From Flaccisagitta enflata (Eukaryota > Chaetognatha > Sagittoidea > Aphragmophora), in assembly GCA_965153355.1 (NCBI GenBank), contig OZ231126.1, positions 33,852,001 through 33,916,000 on the forward strand: DNA of 64,000 nucleotides. The letters run 5' to 3'. Under the pieces are notes generated by a model. It did not search any database. It saw only the letters and a program-made list of their open reading frames with translations, and was not told the DNA's origin. Position numbers and translations under genes: made by a program. Positions 34,405 to 47,400 of the stretch are shown here, piece after piece. Each line of letters opens with the position of its first letter. Position 1 is the first letter of the stretch.

Positions 34405-36435
34405 TCACATTTTCGGTGAGATGGACGACGCAAATTGATTGGAAACGTCCTTGCCCAACGAAGTGGATTTTAACTTTGCAAACACATTGAAAACGTTAGG
34501 TGACTCCGACGATTGGACTTTCAATTGTCCCTGGGAGTTGCGATGGACCTGCTCCCAGAATTTCGCCATGTTGTTGGCTTCCAGTTGTTGTTTACTCAAT
34601 CGTTTTGGAGTATTTTTTCGAGCGGTGTTTCTGCCCTTTGAAGGAGTGTGGTTGGACGAAGTTGCGTCTGCTTCCGTGGAGGTAACCTCACCCGCAGTCT
34701 CCGAAGGTTTGGTGACTTCACTCGCACTGTGAGAACGTTTCGATGGTCGCCCTACCCTCCTTTGTGGGTGCACCACCATCAACGCTGACGGCTGCAGTGC
34801 CGCGCTCCTCCTCGCACCAATACGACTGGAGCGTCGCTGTTCACCCGTCGCGTACACAATGGACTCCGACGATGACGTATCGCCTCCATCCATGTCGGCG
34901 TCATTTGAGATCCGTGAACGCGGTGAACGCGGCGGTGTCGATTCAGCGTCCCCGTCGTCGCCGCGAAAGAGGGAATGTTCGTAGTCGTTGTTCTTCACTG
35001 GGCAAGCACAAAGTAGGGAAGGAAAAGAATAAAACAGCCACACCTACACATTTGCTATCGGGAAGCATGAAACTGGGCGAATGAAATTAAAGTATATGTC
35101 TAAGCGGTAATGTTGATGCATATGACTTAAGAGATGGAAGTGAAAAACCCGGTCAAGACCAGCGTACAAATTTGAAACCTGCTCGCCCTATTCGTCATTT
35201 TGGCAACCAACAAGACTGTCGTGGGGAACATAATAAATATATTTGGCCCCCTTGTATTTCTTAAAACGGCCGCAAATCACACGATCGAGTCAAATATAAT
35301 AATTATATTTAGCCGTCATTAGTTCTTTTTAACCGACGGTAAACAAGACGGTCGAGCCGATTATGATTATTACAATAAGCACAGATTGTATAATTTATTT
35401 TAACACCGTGGAGCCCAATATAACGGTGAATGAATGAATGAATGAATGAATGAATGAATGAACCCATGAAACCTATAGTTACTATTAATTTCACACCTTG
35501 GTCATTTCGACGATGGGTGACGTTCGATGAACCCGTTGGAATCGCATTAGAATTAGTATGGACCAAGTTTAGGAGGGCGGATACACTCTCCTCAGTTGAC
35601 ACATGGCCTCCACTGCGCGTCGTCTGCTGAAGACGATGTTCGTCGGCGCCACCGCCCACCAAATCATCACGACAGACTGGAGCCGTAAACAAAGGAGGAT
35701 GGTTTGGACGGTCAACTGGAAGACCGTGAGGAGCAACATCCGGACCATGTTGCTGAGCGGGTTGCTGATAATGTTGATCAACTTCGGGAGCATGTTGACC
35801 GACTTGCTCGGAATGTGGAGAATCGGTGACGCGATGAAGACCGTCATCTCGAACAGCGGCATGACCGTCAACAGAAGCCTGTTTTTCACGGGCATCTAAA
35901 GGATCGTCAACACCGCCAGCTCGACATTCTTCATGAGGGACCTGTGGAGAAGCGATAGAAGGCGATTTTCCTGAGGAGCCGGGTTGCGAAGATGGGTCTG
36001 GCGCAGGGAAGGAAGAATGCGCCACGGCCTGATTCACCACTCCCACGACCTTGGTTGAAACATCTCCATGCTCGCCAATAACTTGAGGCGATGCTTTGCG
36101 AGAAATTTGTGCCAGATTTGCATCAAACACTCCACGTACATCATCCTCATGGACGGTAGATGAGTCCACCTCGCTCGAAAGTGTAAAGATACTTGTTGTG
36201 GCGGAAGACGTCAGAGTAACTCCCGCTGACAATGAACTCTCGTTGGAGTCTTCCCCTGCAGCGAGGAGGTTGGGCGTTGACGCGCTGAGTTGTGTGCCGG
36301 CCGCAGCGGCAGCGGCGGCGGCGTTGGCGGCGTTGTCGGCGTTGTCGGCGTTTGCGGCGGTGTTTGAGCTGTTTGCCGCCTCGATCTGACGAAGACGTTG
36401 TTGAAAGCGGCCCTTCGTGATAAGGACTTGCTCCT
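34405..36435 (-). CDS. last two exons of a low-complexity acidic/Ser-rich gene, 5' end missing
   Basis: Exon 36435-35497 (939 nt) and exon 34997-34405 join in phase 1 (GT-AG, donor GTGTGA) into about 510 residues. The first exon has Asn/Ala repeats near its start, then Ser/Thr-rich and His/Asp-rich sequence without any Met, so an upstream exon with the start codon is missing. The second has a run of basic and Ser/Thr-Pro segments (PPRSPRSR, GRPSKR, KNTPKRLSKQQLEANNMAKF) and ends with a normal stop. Composition and the basic clusters suggest a nuclear protein. No domain recognised. It lies upstream of the big gene on the same strand. Confidence 0.6.
35230..35376 (+). repeat. palindromic TATAAT repeat, two periods
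   Basis: Three cores at about 35232, 35292 and 35360, spaced 60-68 bases. The middle core AATATAATAATTATATT is a perfect palindrome. Between the cores lie TTAAAACGGCCGCAAATCAC and AACCGACGGTAAACAAGACG, each followed by GATCGAG or GGTCGAG. Confidence 0.75.
35429..35461. repeat. (GAAT)n microsatellite
   Basis: Eight GAAT units in the intron of the low-complexity gene. Confidence 0.95.
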
Positions 36436-36662
36436 CTGGGAACAAGAAGATATAGACATAAATAAAGTGTGGGGAAATTAATTATCGTTTTCGGCTGTCT
36501 AGCGGATTTTACTAATTAAAAATTTTGCATTTGTAAAAAAATATGGCCATCGTGGAAAAGGCCTGAGATAAAAACAGAAACGTTCTATAAAAAGATTTAA
36601 TTTTAAAACTGTTTAAAGAAATGGGCGTTTGACAAGAGGAAGATGAAAACACAACACATAAA

Positions 36663-36869
36663 TCACATAAGCATTGAAGCGTTGCGGTCCATAGGAGATT
36701 CGGTGGTTATGCGGCCATCATGCCAATGGTATACCGGCGTATTTGGCAGGATATTCAGCAATCGTTGTTTCTTCATGACTGATTGTGGGGTGTCCGACGG
36801 CGAGTTTGAGAAGCCATAGTCGATGGTGTCAGTGATGAGGAACGCGGACAAATGCTCTACCCAAAGTTT
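36663..36869 (-). CDS. candidate terminal exon, unknown protein
   Basis: A good acceptor (CTTCTACAG) opens a frame beginning KLWVEHLSAF and ending NASMLM before TGA at 36663. The 68-residue frame has ordinary composition. It could be the last exon of a gene whose earlier exon is at 37847-37747 if a weak GTCGGT donor is used there (FWEEG joined to KLWVEH in phase 0). Not proven. Confidence 0.4.
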   Translation of the reverse strand, partial: KLWVEHLSAFLITDTIDYGFSNSPSDTPQSVMKKQRLLNILPNTPVYHWHDGRITTESPMDRNASMLM

Positions 36870-37746
36870 CTGTAGAAGGAGTGAGGTACATATGTTAAAC
36901 ATATTAGCAAGTACTACAAATAATGACAGTAAAACAGAGCGACGGACAGACAGACAGAGAGACAGACGCAGAAGAAGAGAGAAACACAAAAAACAACAAA
37001 ATGAAGCATGACATACAGACGCGTGCACACAACTGGAAATGGTAAAGTGGCCTGTCAAATAAATAACAAGTTAAGCAGAATTGTATCGGCGGTTGTGTTT
37101 AAACCGAAACTCGTTAATCTTTCAAGAGCAATTATCGTAATTAAAATGACATGCCATTATTTTGGATTTAATTTACATGTTGTAAAACGAAAAGCTTTGC
37201 GAGTAAATGTAAAAAAGAATTTGCATATCGCAGTCAACCCAAAAGAACCATTAAAAAAGAATCACCGAAAACACTGTTCTGAAACGGCCATATCCAACAA
37301 TAATGAAAAAAAAAGGGAAAAAAATTGAAAATACGTAAAAGGTCATGGCTACAGCCAAATACCAGGAAGGTTTGGTTGATTGAAATGAAAGCAATGGCTC
37401 GTGAGAACAGTTCTTTAGTGTGGGTGCCAAAAGCAGCAGTGACAAAGTAGCTTGGGGAACATCCCGTTTTTGAGGGTGTGTAACATCTTGTATATGTTTG
37501 TGTGGCTGTTCCTAGCACGATATGTCGTTGGACATAATCTTGCTAGTACTGGAACAGTTGCTGCTAATATTGTGTTACTAAAAACCAGGGGAAAACTTAT
37601 TTGGCCAATTTTTTGCATATCACTACTGCTTAACAGACTCAGACAGGAAGGTAAAAAATTATTGGTAAAATACAATTTACCTTGAAACAGTGTATATACC
37701 GGCCGACGAGGTACTTTGTACGGTGAATGAGCACGTAAAGACGCGG

Positions 37747-38357
37747 TTAGTAATTAGGACCGACGCCCTCCTCCCAGAAGCATTGGAAGTTGTTGAAGGT
37801 GAATTGTTGGTTAGTTAAGGGGTCGGGAAGGGGAAACGTCGCTAAACCTGTGGAAAGAAAAAAAAATTAGGTAAGTAAAACGAGTTGAACAAGAAAAATT
37901 AATAAGTTTTATGTTGGGCACGACCGGCACCGCCAGCGGCCCGGGGACCGCCACCGGCACCGGCACGGGGACCGGCACCGCCACCGGCACGGGGACCGGC
38001 ACGGCCACCGGCACGTGGACCGCCACCGCCACCGGCACGTGAACCGCCAGGGGTTTAATCAGTGAAACGGTAACTTAACCCTAAGTAAACGATAAGTTAA
38101 CGATATCTTTCCCGATACATATAATGATTTTAACGATAAGTACAATGATAACCTAATTTTAACGTTTCATTGTTGTCTTCAGTCTTGATCCATTTTTACC
38201 CTGTCGTACATCTTTTCCATTTCCTACTTGTAATGTTGTTTTATCTAATTTGTATTTAAGACACAAACTATTACCCACGTCATTTTATGATAAGGTGTAA
38301 TGACACTTCAACATATTTCCTTATCCACTTACTGAACGGCTCGATGATCGGCTCCAT
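37747..38357 (-). CDS. candidate short two-exon gene (41 residues) or 5' part of a longer one
   Basis: ATG at 38357 opens an 8-codon exon ending in a strong GTAAGT donor at 38332. The exon 37847-37747 joins in phase 1 and reads SLATFPLPDPLTNQQ then FNNFQCFWEEGVGPNY and stop. The intron holds a GGCACCGG-rich minisatellite (about 37919-38045). The product is short, so this may be the start of the gene whose end is at 36663. Confidence 0.4.
37919..38045. repeat. GGCACCGCCACC / GGCACGGGGACC minisatellite
   Basis: Six- and twelve-base GGCACC, GGCACG and GGGACC words. The Val-Pro-rich open frame on the minus strand is a translation of this repeat. Confidence 0.85.
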
Positions 38358-38399
38358 TATCGTTCCACCCTCCTTCACGTTTTCGTTGAACGCAACTTG

Positions 38400-39125
38400 A
38401 GTCGTTTACGTCGATTTCATTTGTTAAGAAACAGTTAATTTTGACGTGGAAGTAAAATCAGTGTTTAAAGTCAATTAAAAACGAAGCCATTCTTTAATCT
38501 GCAAGGAAACGATAGTAATTAGTAAAGTTTTTCTAAAAAGGTAAAGAAATATCGGGTTCATCCTTGGGCTTAACTCCACGTCAGCAATTTTAGCGACAAA
38601 TCATCAAACGAGGCCGAATTATCGCAAAAAGATGAAATATCCGCGGCGTGAGCGAGACGCCGTCGACGAAGACTTTCCGTGGCGCATTTGATGAAGAAGC
38701 GACTGCCGTGTTAAGCATCGAGATAACGCTAATATTAACTATTTTTTACTAAAATTCGATACATAACGCAGATATGAACTATTTTTAACTAAATTTTTTT
38801 TTTTTAAAGTAATTTATTAATAATTATTTTTTAGTAACGTCGTTAATAAATTTGGCAGCATGCCGGCCACACCCGCGTAGAATATTTTTTTCATTTTTTA
38901 AATTCGCAAAAGTAGATATTTTATTTCCGACGCAGCGGTACGCTGAGCCGTGCTGCGCTGCTTCCCTGTGCTGCTGGTTGGGGCGAGCGGTTTCCGTCTA
39001 TAAACAAAAGAGCAAACTTCTTCCTTCTGCGCTGAAAGAAAATAGCTCGGTAGATGTCTGGTTTGCGTTCCCTTGATTTCGGCCAAACAAAAGAACAATA
39101 GGGCAAGTGAGAAAAATTACAAGTG
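38400..39125. other. no gene seen; right edge of gene island
   Basis: AT-rich DNA with one GC-richer patch at 38580-38720 and another at 38930-39060. Short frames on both strands there have no recognisable features. Confidence 0.4.
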
Positions 39126-39134
39126 TTTAGACTG

Positions 39135-39425
39135 AATAACAGTTATATTCTGAAAAACTTTTACCGACCGGCCTGCCAAAAAAAAAAAATTAAAGTTTCT
39201 TCAATAAAACTGTTATACATGAGGAAACTTTAACTTAAGAAAAATTAACCTTTTTTTTTTAGTCTTTTTCGCCAATATAATAAATATATAATTCAAAAAC
39301 TCTGTTTTTTTTTCGGAAGGTGGTTTTTTTTTATGTTTACCAAATATAATACTTATATTCTGTACATTAAAAAAAAATTTTTTAGCCAGTCTTTTTACTA
39401 TAATTGTTATATATGTGGGCCGAAA
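39135..39425. repeat. tandem array of the palindromic TATAAT repeat, period about 60-67 bp
   Basis: Cores at about 39141 (GTTATATTC), 39208 (CTGTTATAC), 39275 (CAATATAATAAATATATAATT), 39342 (CAAATATAATACTTATATT) and 39402 (ACTATAATTGTTATATA) are spaced 67, 67, 67 and 60 bases. The spacers are T/A-rich and diverged but keep a GCC and a CTTTTT word. Further cores at 39712, 39752 and 39795 continue irregularly. Confidence 0.65.
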
Positions 39426-40140
39426 ATTTTTTTTTAAAAATAGAGATTTTTTGCTCATACACATGCACTGCAAGCCAACCTGAAACTTTCCCAGTGGTAA
39501 AAAAGGCCGCACAACCTTTTAAGAGAAAAGTAGTGGTCGTGCTGTTTGTGTAATAGTTATATTTTTTTAATAGGCTTTTATTATTCGAACACAATTGATT
39601 TTTCGACTCCATTAACCTCCTCTATGTCATTCCCATTGTTGCTGTGATTCTGCGCTTGTTTGTTTTTAGTTGTTTTCGGAAGTACTGGTAAGTTTCAGTT
39701 TCTTTCGATATAATTATGTATAATGTCGGTGAAAATCGCTTTGCGGATGAATATAATAATTATACAAAATCGCAAGTATAATAATTGACCCACTAGATAT
39801 AATTTTCATAATAATTATTAGATTTCGAAAAGTTTTTTATGAGTGATGATTTTGAACTAGTTTTCAGCTTAAAAACAAGATGGTTTTGTAATTTTCTGTT
39901 CGTTTGCGCCATGACTTATCCGCAATGAATTACAAATCAACAAAACTGTAGTCCAGCTAACCCTTCAGGGAAATTATCCAAACTATCTGTCGTAGAAAAG
40001 GCGCAGTAGAATGCAAATACCAGAGACATGGCTTTTTCTTCAACCAATTTTCATGACACCAGTTTCAATCAATGATAACTTCTCTATTGTTTGACCGATA
40101 TAAACCTGCCTGATGGCAATGTCTTCATTTTTTAATATTG

Positions 40141-40369
40141 TTTTTTAGTTGCGGACACGCAACTCTATAAGAGGCTTTGTCCGTCCGTCCGTCCGTTGGT
40201 CCGTTGGTCCGTTGGTCCGCCGTCGGTCCGTGAACACGGTCGATAAAGTAGAAAACGAGCGTTTTGGAGTCATTCTGTGCATGTGAGTGGAGGACTTGGG
40301 GTGTGGATGGGGCTTTGATGCCCCTGCCCACCCGTCCGCAACAATATTGTGACCCTGCGTCACTTGTTC
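40141..40369 (+). mobile_element. palindrome/(GTCY)n element, GTTGCG subfamily
   Basis: Head GTTGCGGACACGCAAC, TCTATAAGAGGCTTTGTCCG, GTCC/GTTG tract, GAGTGGAGGACTTGGGGTGT core, and end CCGTCCGCAACAATATTGTG then CACTTGTT. Matches 10106-10328 in the opposite orientation. Confidence 0.8.
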
Positions 40370-40916
40370 TTATATTTTGTCTTGATCTTATTCTATAATT
40401 CATTATCAATTACATGAGATCTGAATGAGATCACATCACATCATGAGCAGCACTTTGATACAAATTATCAACATTGAAGCATTTCAAAGAAGAAAATTAA
40501 ACCGAGAAGATGCGTCTAAATTGAATGTCTGGCCCGTCACCAATCATTGTTAACAAAATATAGAAATAAAGAAATGCATGATATCCCATTCATCATGAAA
40601 CAAGCATGAATCAATCGATTGTTCTGACGCTTATCATTGTTGACAAAATAAAGAAATGGAACAACGAATTCTATTTCATCAAGTAGATAAGCATGAATTG
40701 ATAGTTCCATTGTTAATTATTGTTGACATAATACAGAAATAAAACAGTAATTTCCATTTTTTATGATGATTAGCACAAGGGTTGTTCTGTCAATAATTGT
40801 CCTTGACGATAAAATAGAAGCAATGGATTCTTTTTTATTTCATGATTTATTTGGATTTCATCAAAATCAACATCAACTATCGAGCTAAAACCAACAATTT
40901 TAGGACATTCTGGACG

Positions 40917-41126
40917 TTTTTAGTCGCGTGCACGCGACTCTTCACTTTGCCTTGTCAGTCCGTAGGTCGGTCCAGTCAGCAAATCCGTCCGTCCAAGTGG
41001 TCTCACTTTACTTTTTTTTATGATTTTTATCTTTGAACCTCACTGCTCCTACCTCTGGTAGTCTAGTGACCTCAAATATGGCCCCTGCCCACCCGCACGC
41101 GACTGGGGTAGCCGTGTACCATTAGG
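40917..41126 (+). mobile_element. palindrome/(GTCY)n element, GTCGCG subfamily
   Basis: TTTTTAGTCGCGTGCACGCG head, degenerate GTCC tract, CTGCTCCTACCTCTGGTAGT core, CCCACCCGCACGCGACTGGG and GTAGCCGTGTACC near the end; the CTTGTT terminus has decayed to ATTAGG. Confidence 0.7.
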
Positions 41127-41410
41127 TTTAAAAGCCCTGATTACAGTTCACAGAAAGGTAAGAGATTCATAACAAAACAAAAGAAGTTTTATTCAATTAA
41201 ATCGTAAAATTCTTTGATATAGTCCAAAGTTGCTACAATCTCACTGGCCCAGAGATATCTTTTGTCTCTTCATATATCCAAGCAGAAAATGATATGTAAG
41301 TCAATACTTAGCTGACCAGTTCGGTTTGAGAAAAAAAATTGGTCTTCATGCCTAATGATCCTTGTTTTGTTTCACGTCCATGGACAACAACCAAGTGTTT
41401 TGCACAGACT

Positions 41411-44400
41411 TTAATTTCTGGGCCTTGTAAGCACCACAGACAGGGTTATGGCTACAATGGTACAGATAAGAAATAAAACGGTTCCGTGTATGACCACAAA
41501 CCGTTTCGCTTTGACAAGTCTCTCTTTGTCTCCTCGGTACTGACGTCGCTTGATGATGTCAGAGTATGCCCAGAGAAGAAAGAATCCAAACATTGGAATG
41601 CAAATACACATCATGATGAAGAATATCCAAATCCACCTTGGAAACGCCTCCTCTGCCGGGATGATGTCCTCCTCACGAATGAACCAATACTAGAGTGAAC
41701 AATAGGGTTGTCGGGGATGAGGGTCAAATTTCAAAAAAGTGATATACTCTAGTTTATTGCATAATTGTACAAAACTAGAAGATTCTCTCTCAAGTTGAGG
41801 TCTGAATTTGAAGATGAAACCATATCGGTAACACTATGGGCTTCCTATGGCGGTGAAATAATACCCATAGTAAGCCTATGCTGTTGCCGACAAGGTCTCA
41901 CACCCCAGCTTGTAAGAAATCCTTCTTTTACAGGTTGTTTGTGCATAGGGCCCGAGTATATCAATATAGAATAGCTCTGTGTTATTTTTGCGCTTGTTTT
42001 TACGGTCACTTTATTGTTGACAAATATAAAAAACTCATATATGAAATTTGACCAAATTCCCGACCACCCTAATGAACAAGGCCAACACGTGTAAGTTGGG
42101 TGCGAGACTTACATAATTTCTTGATTACACCAACAATCACCTAAAATCATCATTAATTACAAAATAACCTTAAGCATGTTACCTATAAACCTATGAAATG
42201 GCCTAAAATATCTTAAGACTTGAAATGGCCTAGAATCAAAATGGCCCTAAATGACTTAAAATGACCAAAAATAACTTAGAATGACTTAAATGACAAAAAT
42301 AACAAAAAATGACTTGAGAACACGACATAAAACAACTTAAATTACCTTAAAATTGACTAAAATGGAAAATTCAGAATGACTTTGAATGACTTCAAATAAC
42401 TTAGAATGAATCAATGACTAAGAATAACCTAAAATGATTTAAATTGACCTTAAATAAATCAAAATACCTGAAATGGCTTAGAAAAACTTAACATCGCCAT
42501 TGATATAAACAATGTAAGAAACAAAACAGATAAAATGAAGAAAATAACTAAAAATGACTTCAATGACCTAGAATGACCCTATATGACTTTAAATGACCAT
42601 AAAGCATTTAAATCAACTGTGAATAACCGTAATTGATTAAAAATGACATATCGTAAATGAAAAAATTTACAACCATCTTGGCGGAAAGAAATGCGACGGC
42701 TGCCAAAAGTATTATCAACTTTGGAGGAGTTCTGCTTCTTATCGAATAATGTCACAGACTCCAGATTGATCCCATTTAAAGGTCTGTATTAAACCTTTAT
42801 GATAAGACCATGCCCAAGACTGCAGCTTTATTTGTTAAGGGGCAGCACTTTTCCAAAATTGATGCTACTTTAAGCAACTGTCTCTTTTATTTCCGCCAAG
42901 ATAGTAAAATGACAAAAATGACTTAGAATGACTAAGAATGACTTAAAATGACGTAAAGAAATAAAATTGATAAAAAGTAAAAGTGTGACGAACCGAACAA
43001 TGGACGGATAAACGGACTAAGCGGGGTGTAGAGTCACGAGCATGCGACTAAAATAAAGAACAAAAGGTCAAACTCGCGTGCATGCGACTCTATAGCCCGC
43101 TGTCTGTCGATCCATTGGTCAGATGGTTGATTGGTCCCCATTTTACTTTTTTTTATGTTTCTGCGATCTTTGGCCTCTCAGCTCCTCCCAAAATGCTCTA
43201 GTAACCTTAAATCCTGCCCAGCCTTGTTAAGGTTGCAAAGTGACTCAATATTATTCTCCGTCTGCCCATATGTCCATTGGTCCATCTGTCTGTCCATCTG
43301 TCCATTCGTTGTTCCGTAACATATGTTTAAGATACTGTAGATGTCGTCTAGACTTGGAAATACGGGGGAATTCATTACAGGAAGACAAATAAAGTTAAGA
43401 GAGTGATATTTGGAATATAAACTAATAAAAGGATGCTTTATTGCCCATGTGTGTTGGTTGCCATGGAAACACATTTCCATGTATTTACGCTAAAGTATCA
43501 ATTTTTTGAGAAATTTTTTGAGGGAACATTGTTTAAAATAAGATTTGCTACAACTTTCCCACAGTATGTTCTGTAAGAATATGTGCTGGTTTGGCGGTTG
43601 CTAGGGAGCATCACAGGGCTGTCACACATAGTTACGCTCCCTAGCAACGGCTAAACGAGCAATATTCTTACAGAACATACTGTGGGAAAGTTGTAAAAAT
43701 CTCTCAAAATTTTATTTTAAACAATATTTAAAAAAAAATTCTCAAAATATTGATACTTTAGCGTGAATACCGTATTTCTTGCATTTATCGCCCTCCCTCT
43801 AATTATCGCCCCCCCTTTTTTCATTAAATAATAAGCTCATGGAAAAAATGATTTTTTGTATAAATCTTGAAAGATTCATTGGAAATAAGATGTTTTGGCA
43901 AAAAAACATATGAGAACAAGACACAATTCTACAAAATATCCACTGATCCAAAATATTCACTGATTTGAATCATAAAAAAATTGTTAAAAAGTGTGAATTT
44001 CATAAAACATTATTCAGACATTAGTGAAAAGGGCGCGCTAATTGCAGGTTTAAAATAACAATGTTTCATTTCAATTTCAAAGGCGCCCGGGGCGTTAATT
44101 ACAAGAAATACGGTACATGGAAATCTGTTTCCATGGCAACCAACACCCATGGGCAACAAAACATCCTTTTATTAGTCTATATTCCAAATTTCAGTCTCTT
44201 AAGTAAATTTGTCTTCCTGTAGTGAATTCCCCCTTATCTCCAAATCTAGTTGACATCTACTGTATGTGTTTATAAACATATCAATATATCAATATATCAA
44301 TGCATATATCAATACACACACACATAAGAAGCTGGGAAGCAGAAGTGGTGAAAGTGGCATGAAAACAGACCGCTTAGGCGTTTAGGTATCCCTAGTTTTT

Positions 44401-47400
44401 TTGTTCAATCATTTGATGGTTATTTCTATTCGCGTGCTTCGCGACTCTACACCCCGCTTTGTCTGTCAGTCGGTTGATCTGTCACATTTCACTTTTTTTA
44501 TGTTTTTTATTCTTTGACCTAACTGCTCCTGCCCAAATGCTCTAGTAACTTAAAATATGGCCCCTGCCCACCCGCACGCGACTGGTGTAGCCGTGTATCC
44601 GGCCTTGTTGATCACTGATCAACAACCACCACAACAACAACAAAACCAATATAATGAATCTAAAACAACAAAAACACCATTTTCCTACCAGGTTACTTAT
44701 TAAGTGTTGAGATTGAGGATTCAGATTCAGGTCCATTTCCGGGGGAAAGGGTGTCTCCTCGCCAGGACGAACAATTCTGATGCTGCAACATGCTTGCCAA
44801 TTTTGAACGATTCCAACGTAGCCTGGTGGGGGCGTCTGTTGGAATTTTAATTGAGTCACTTTTGATTCCACCCTCTCACTGCACTTTGTTCCTCGGTTTT
44901 TACGTCGCATGCACGCGACTCTACAACCTGCTGTCCATCTTTCGGTAACACTTCTTTTTTTTGGTCGCGGACTAGCGACTCTATAAGAGGCTTTGTCCGT
45001 CCGTCCGTCCGTCAGTTGGATTGGTCGGTTGGTCAGTTGGTTGGTCAGTCCGTCACGCTCGAGAGTCGAAAGTGGGAAAACACGCATTCCGCCTGCCCTG
45101 TCGCAGCTGGTATTGTAATGTATCGGCTAGCTTGTTTTTGTCGTTTTACGCCATTTTAAGTCATTTTAAGACATTTAAATATGTTCAAAGTTAATTTTAG
45201 TCTCGTAGTCTCTTAGTCTCTTAGTCTTTCGGTCTCTTAGTTCTTTGGTCTTAAAGTATTTTGGTCTTATAGTATTTTGGTCTCTTAGTATTTTGGTCTT
45301 ATAGTATTTTGGTCTTATGGTCTAAACAACCGCACGCGACTGTAAGGTCTTGGCCATGTTTTTTATCTCCCATAGAATATTGAGTCGTTACAATTTCAGT
45401 TGTATAAGTGTCAAATTGTGTCAGTCGGTGGTTGCATTCAGTCACGTAACGCTGAGTTAAGAAAATCTCGAAAGAAGCGAAAATCACTGAAATGATTAGA
45501 ATATGCTGGAATAGTTTTTTGATGCCTTAACATCTCTATAGTAGCTCTGTCCGTCATTCACGTCATCGTCAGTGCCAGAATGAAAAATCGCTAGAAATGT
45601 TTGAAATCAATAGAAAACTCATTTCGTTCATCATAAATGATACTTATATATCATAGATGATACTAATATATCATAAATGATATCATATATATCATATCAT
45701 ATATATCATATATATCATCATACATATCATCATATATATATATATATATATATATCTATATATATATATATCATATATATATCATATATATATCCAATAT
45801 CATATATACATATATATATATGCATGTGTATCATATTTCATATCATGTATCATATCGTATATCATATGATATATGATATGATATATCAGATCATGTATCA
45901 TATCATATATCATATCATATATCATATCATATATCATATCATATATCATATCATATATCAGATCACATATCCTGTCATATATCCTGTCATATATCATATC
46001 ATATATCAAATCATATACCGTATATCAAATCATGTGCCGTATATCATATCATTTATATCATATATATCATGTATATATATATATATATATCTTATATCAT
46101 ATCCTATATCATATCCTATATCATATCATATATCATATATCATATCATATCATATATCATATCATATATCATATCATATCATATCATAAATCATATTATA
46201 TATCATATCATATATCATATCATATGTCATATCGTATATCATATATCATATCATATCATATATCATATCATATATCATATATATATCATATATCATATCA
46301 TATCATATATATCATATATTGTATCATATATCATATCATAAATCATATCATGTATATCATATCATATATCATATATCATATCATATCATATATCATATCA
46401 TATATCATATCATATCATATATCATATCATATATCATGTCTCTCATATATATATCATATATATATCATATCATATATATCATTATATATGTATATATACA
46501 TATATGTAAATGATACTAATATAATCCTTCACAGTCTTATAGAGGCACAGGGGATAGGTCAGGATGGAGGTCTGGTGATGGGTCGGATAGGTCTTAGGAT
46601 AAGTCAAGTAGAGCTAGGGATAGGTCTGATAGAGCTGGTGATAGGTCCTATAGAGCTAGGAATGGTCTGATAGAAGGCACTCAGGATAAACATAGAGAGC
46701 TCAGGATAGGTCTTATAAAGCTAGGAATGGTCTGATTGAGCTAGGGATAGGTCTGAATGGATAAAGCTCGGCGCATCGTCTTGGACCGTGTAATAATGCC
46801 CAGCAGGATAGGTCTGGTAGAGCTAGGAATGGTCTGATAGAGCTAGAAATAGGTCTGATAGAGCTAGGGATAGCTTTGAATAAATAACGCTCGGCGCACC
46901 GTCTTGGCCCGTGTATCCGGCCTTGTTTATCTCCCATAGAATATTGAGTCGTTACAATTTCAGTTGTATAAGTGTCAAATTGTGTCATAGACTCAAAAGT
47001 GACCATGTTTAATGTTTTAACACTACCAAAGGTATTGAGTAGTGGATATCCTCCGTTATTCTTTTAAATCTTTTTTCCCCCCTTTAATTCCTATCCCTAT
47101 TTCCAGACCCTTAGTTACAGTTCCGCCCCTCCCCCCCCTTCCCCGCCCCTAAATTGGCGGGGGTAACTCAACCATATACACATCCCTGTCGGAAACTAGT
47201 AGGAAGGACGATCTTGCCCACAGCACTAGACTGTGGCTGGATGGTGATGACTTGTTGACCACCGACGTTGCCATAAGCCACACCACCGACGTTACCATAA
47301 GCCACACCACCACTCTGCAATTACAAAGAACTTCATTTCAAACAAAATTTGGCGCGGTAGATCTTATCAAAAAACTTGGGAAAAATAGGGGGGCATGCGC

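Noticed and set aside
35603-35899. Plus-strand 98-codon frame
   Set aside because: Shadow of the long exon of the low-complexity gene.
37811-38038. Val-Pro repeat protein on the minus strand
   Set aside because: Translation of the GGCACC minisatellite within a candidate intron.
17000-40000. An integrated large DNA virus genome as the explanation for the gene island
   Set aside because: dUTPase and RING proteins fit, but there is no polymerase, capsid or packaging ATPase, and the genes are full of spliceosomal introns. Kept only as a distant possibility for the dUTPase.
45677-46670. Ile-Tyr-Ser-His-rich frames up to 212 codons
   Set aside because: ATATC satellite translation.
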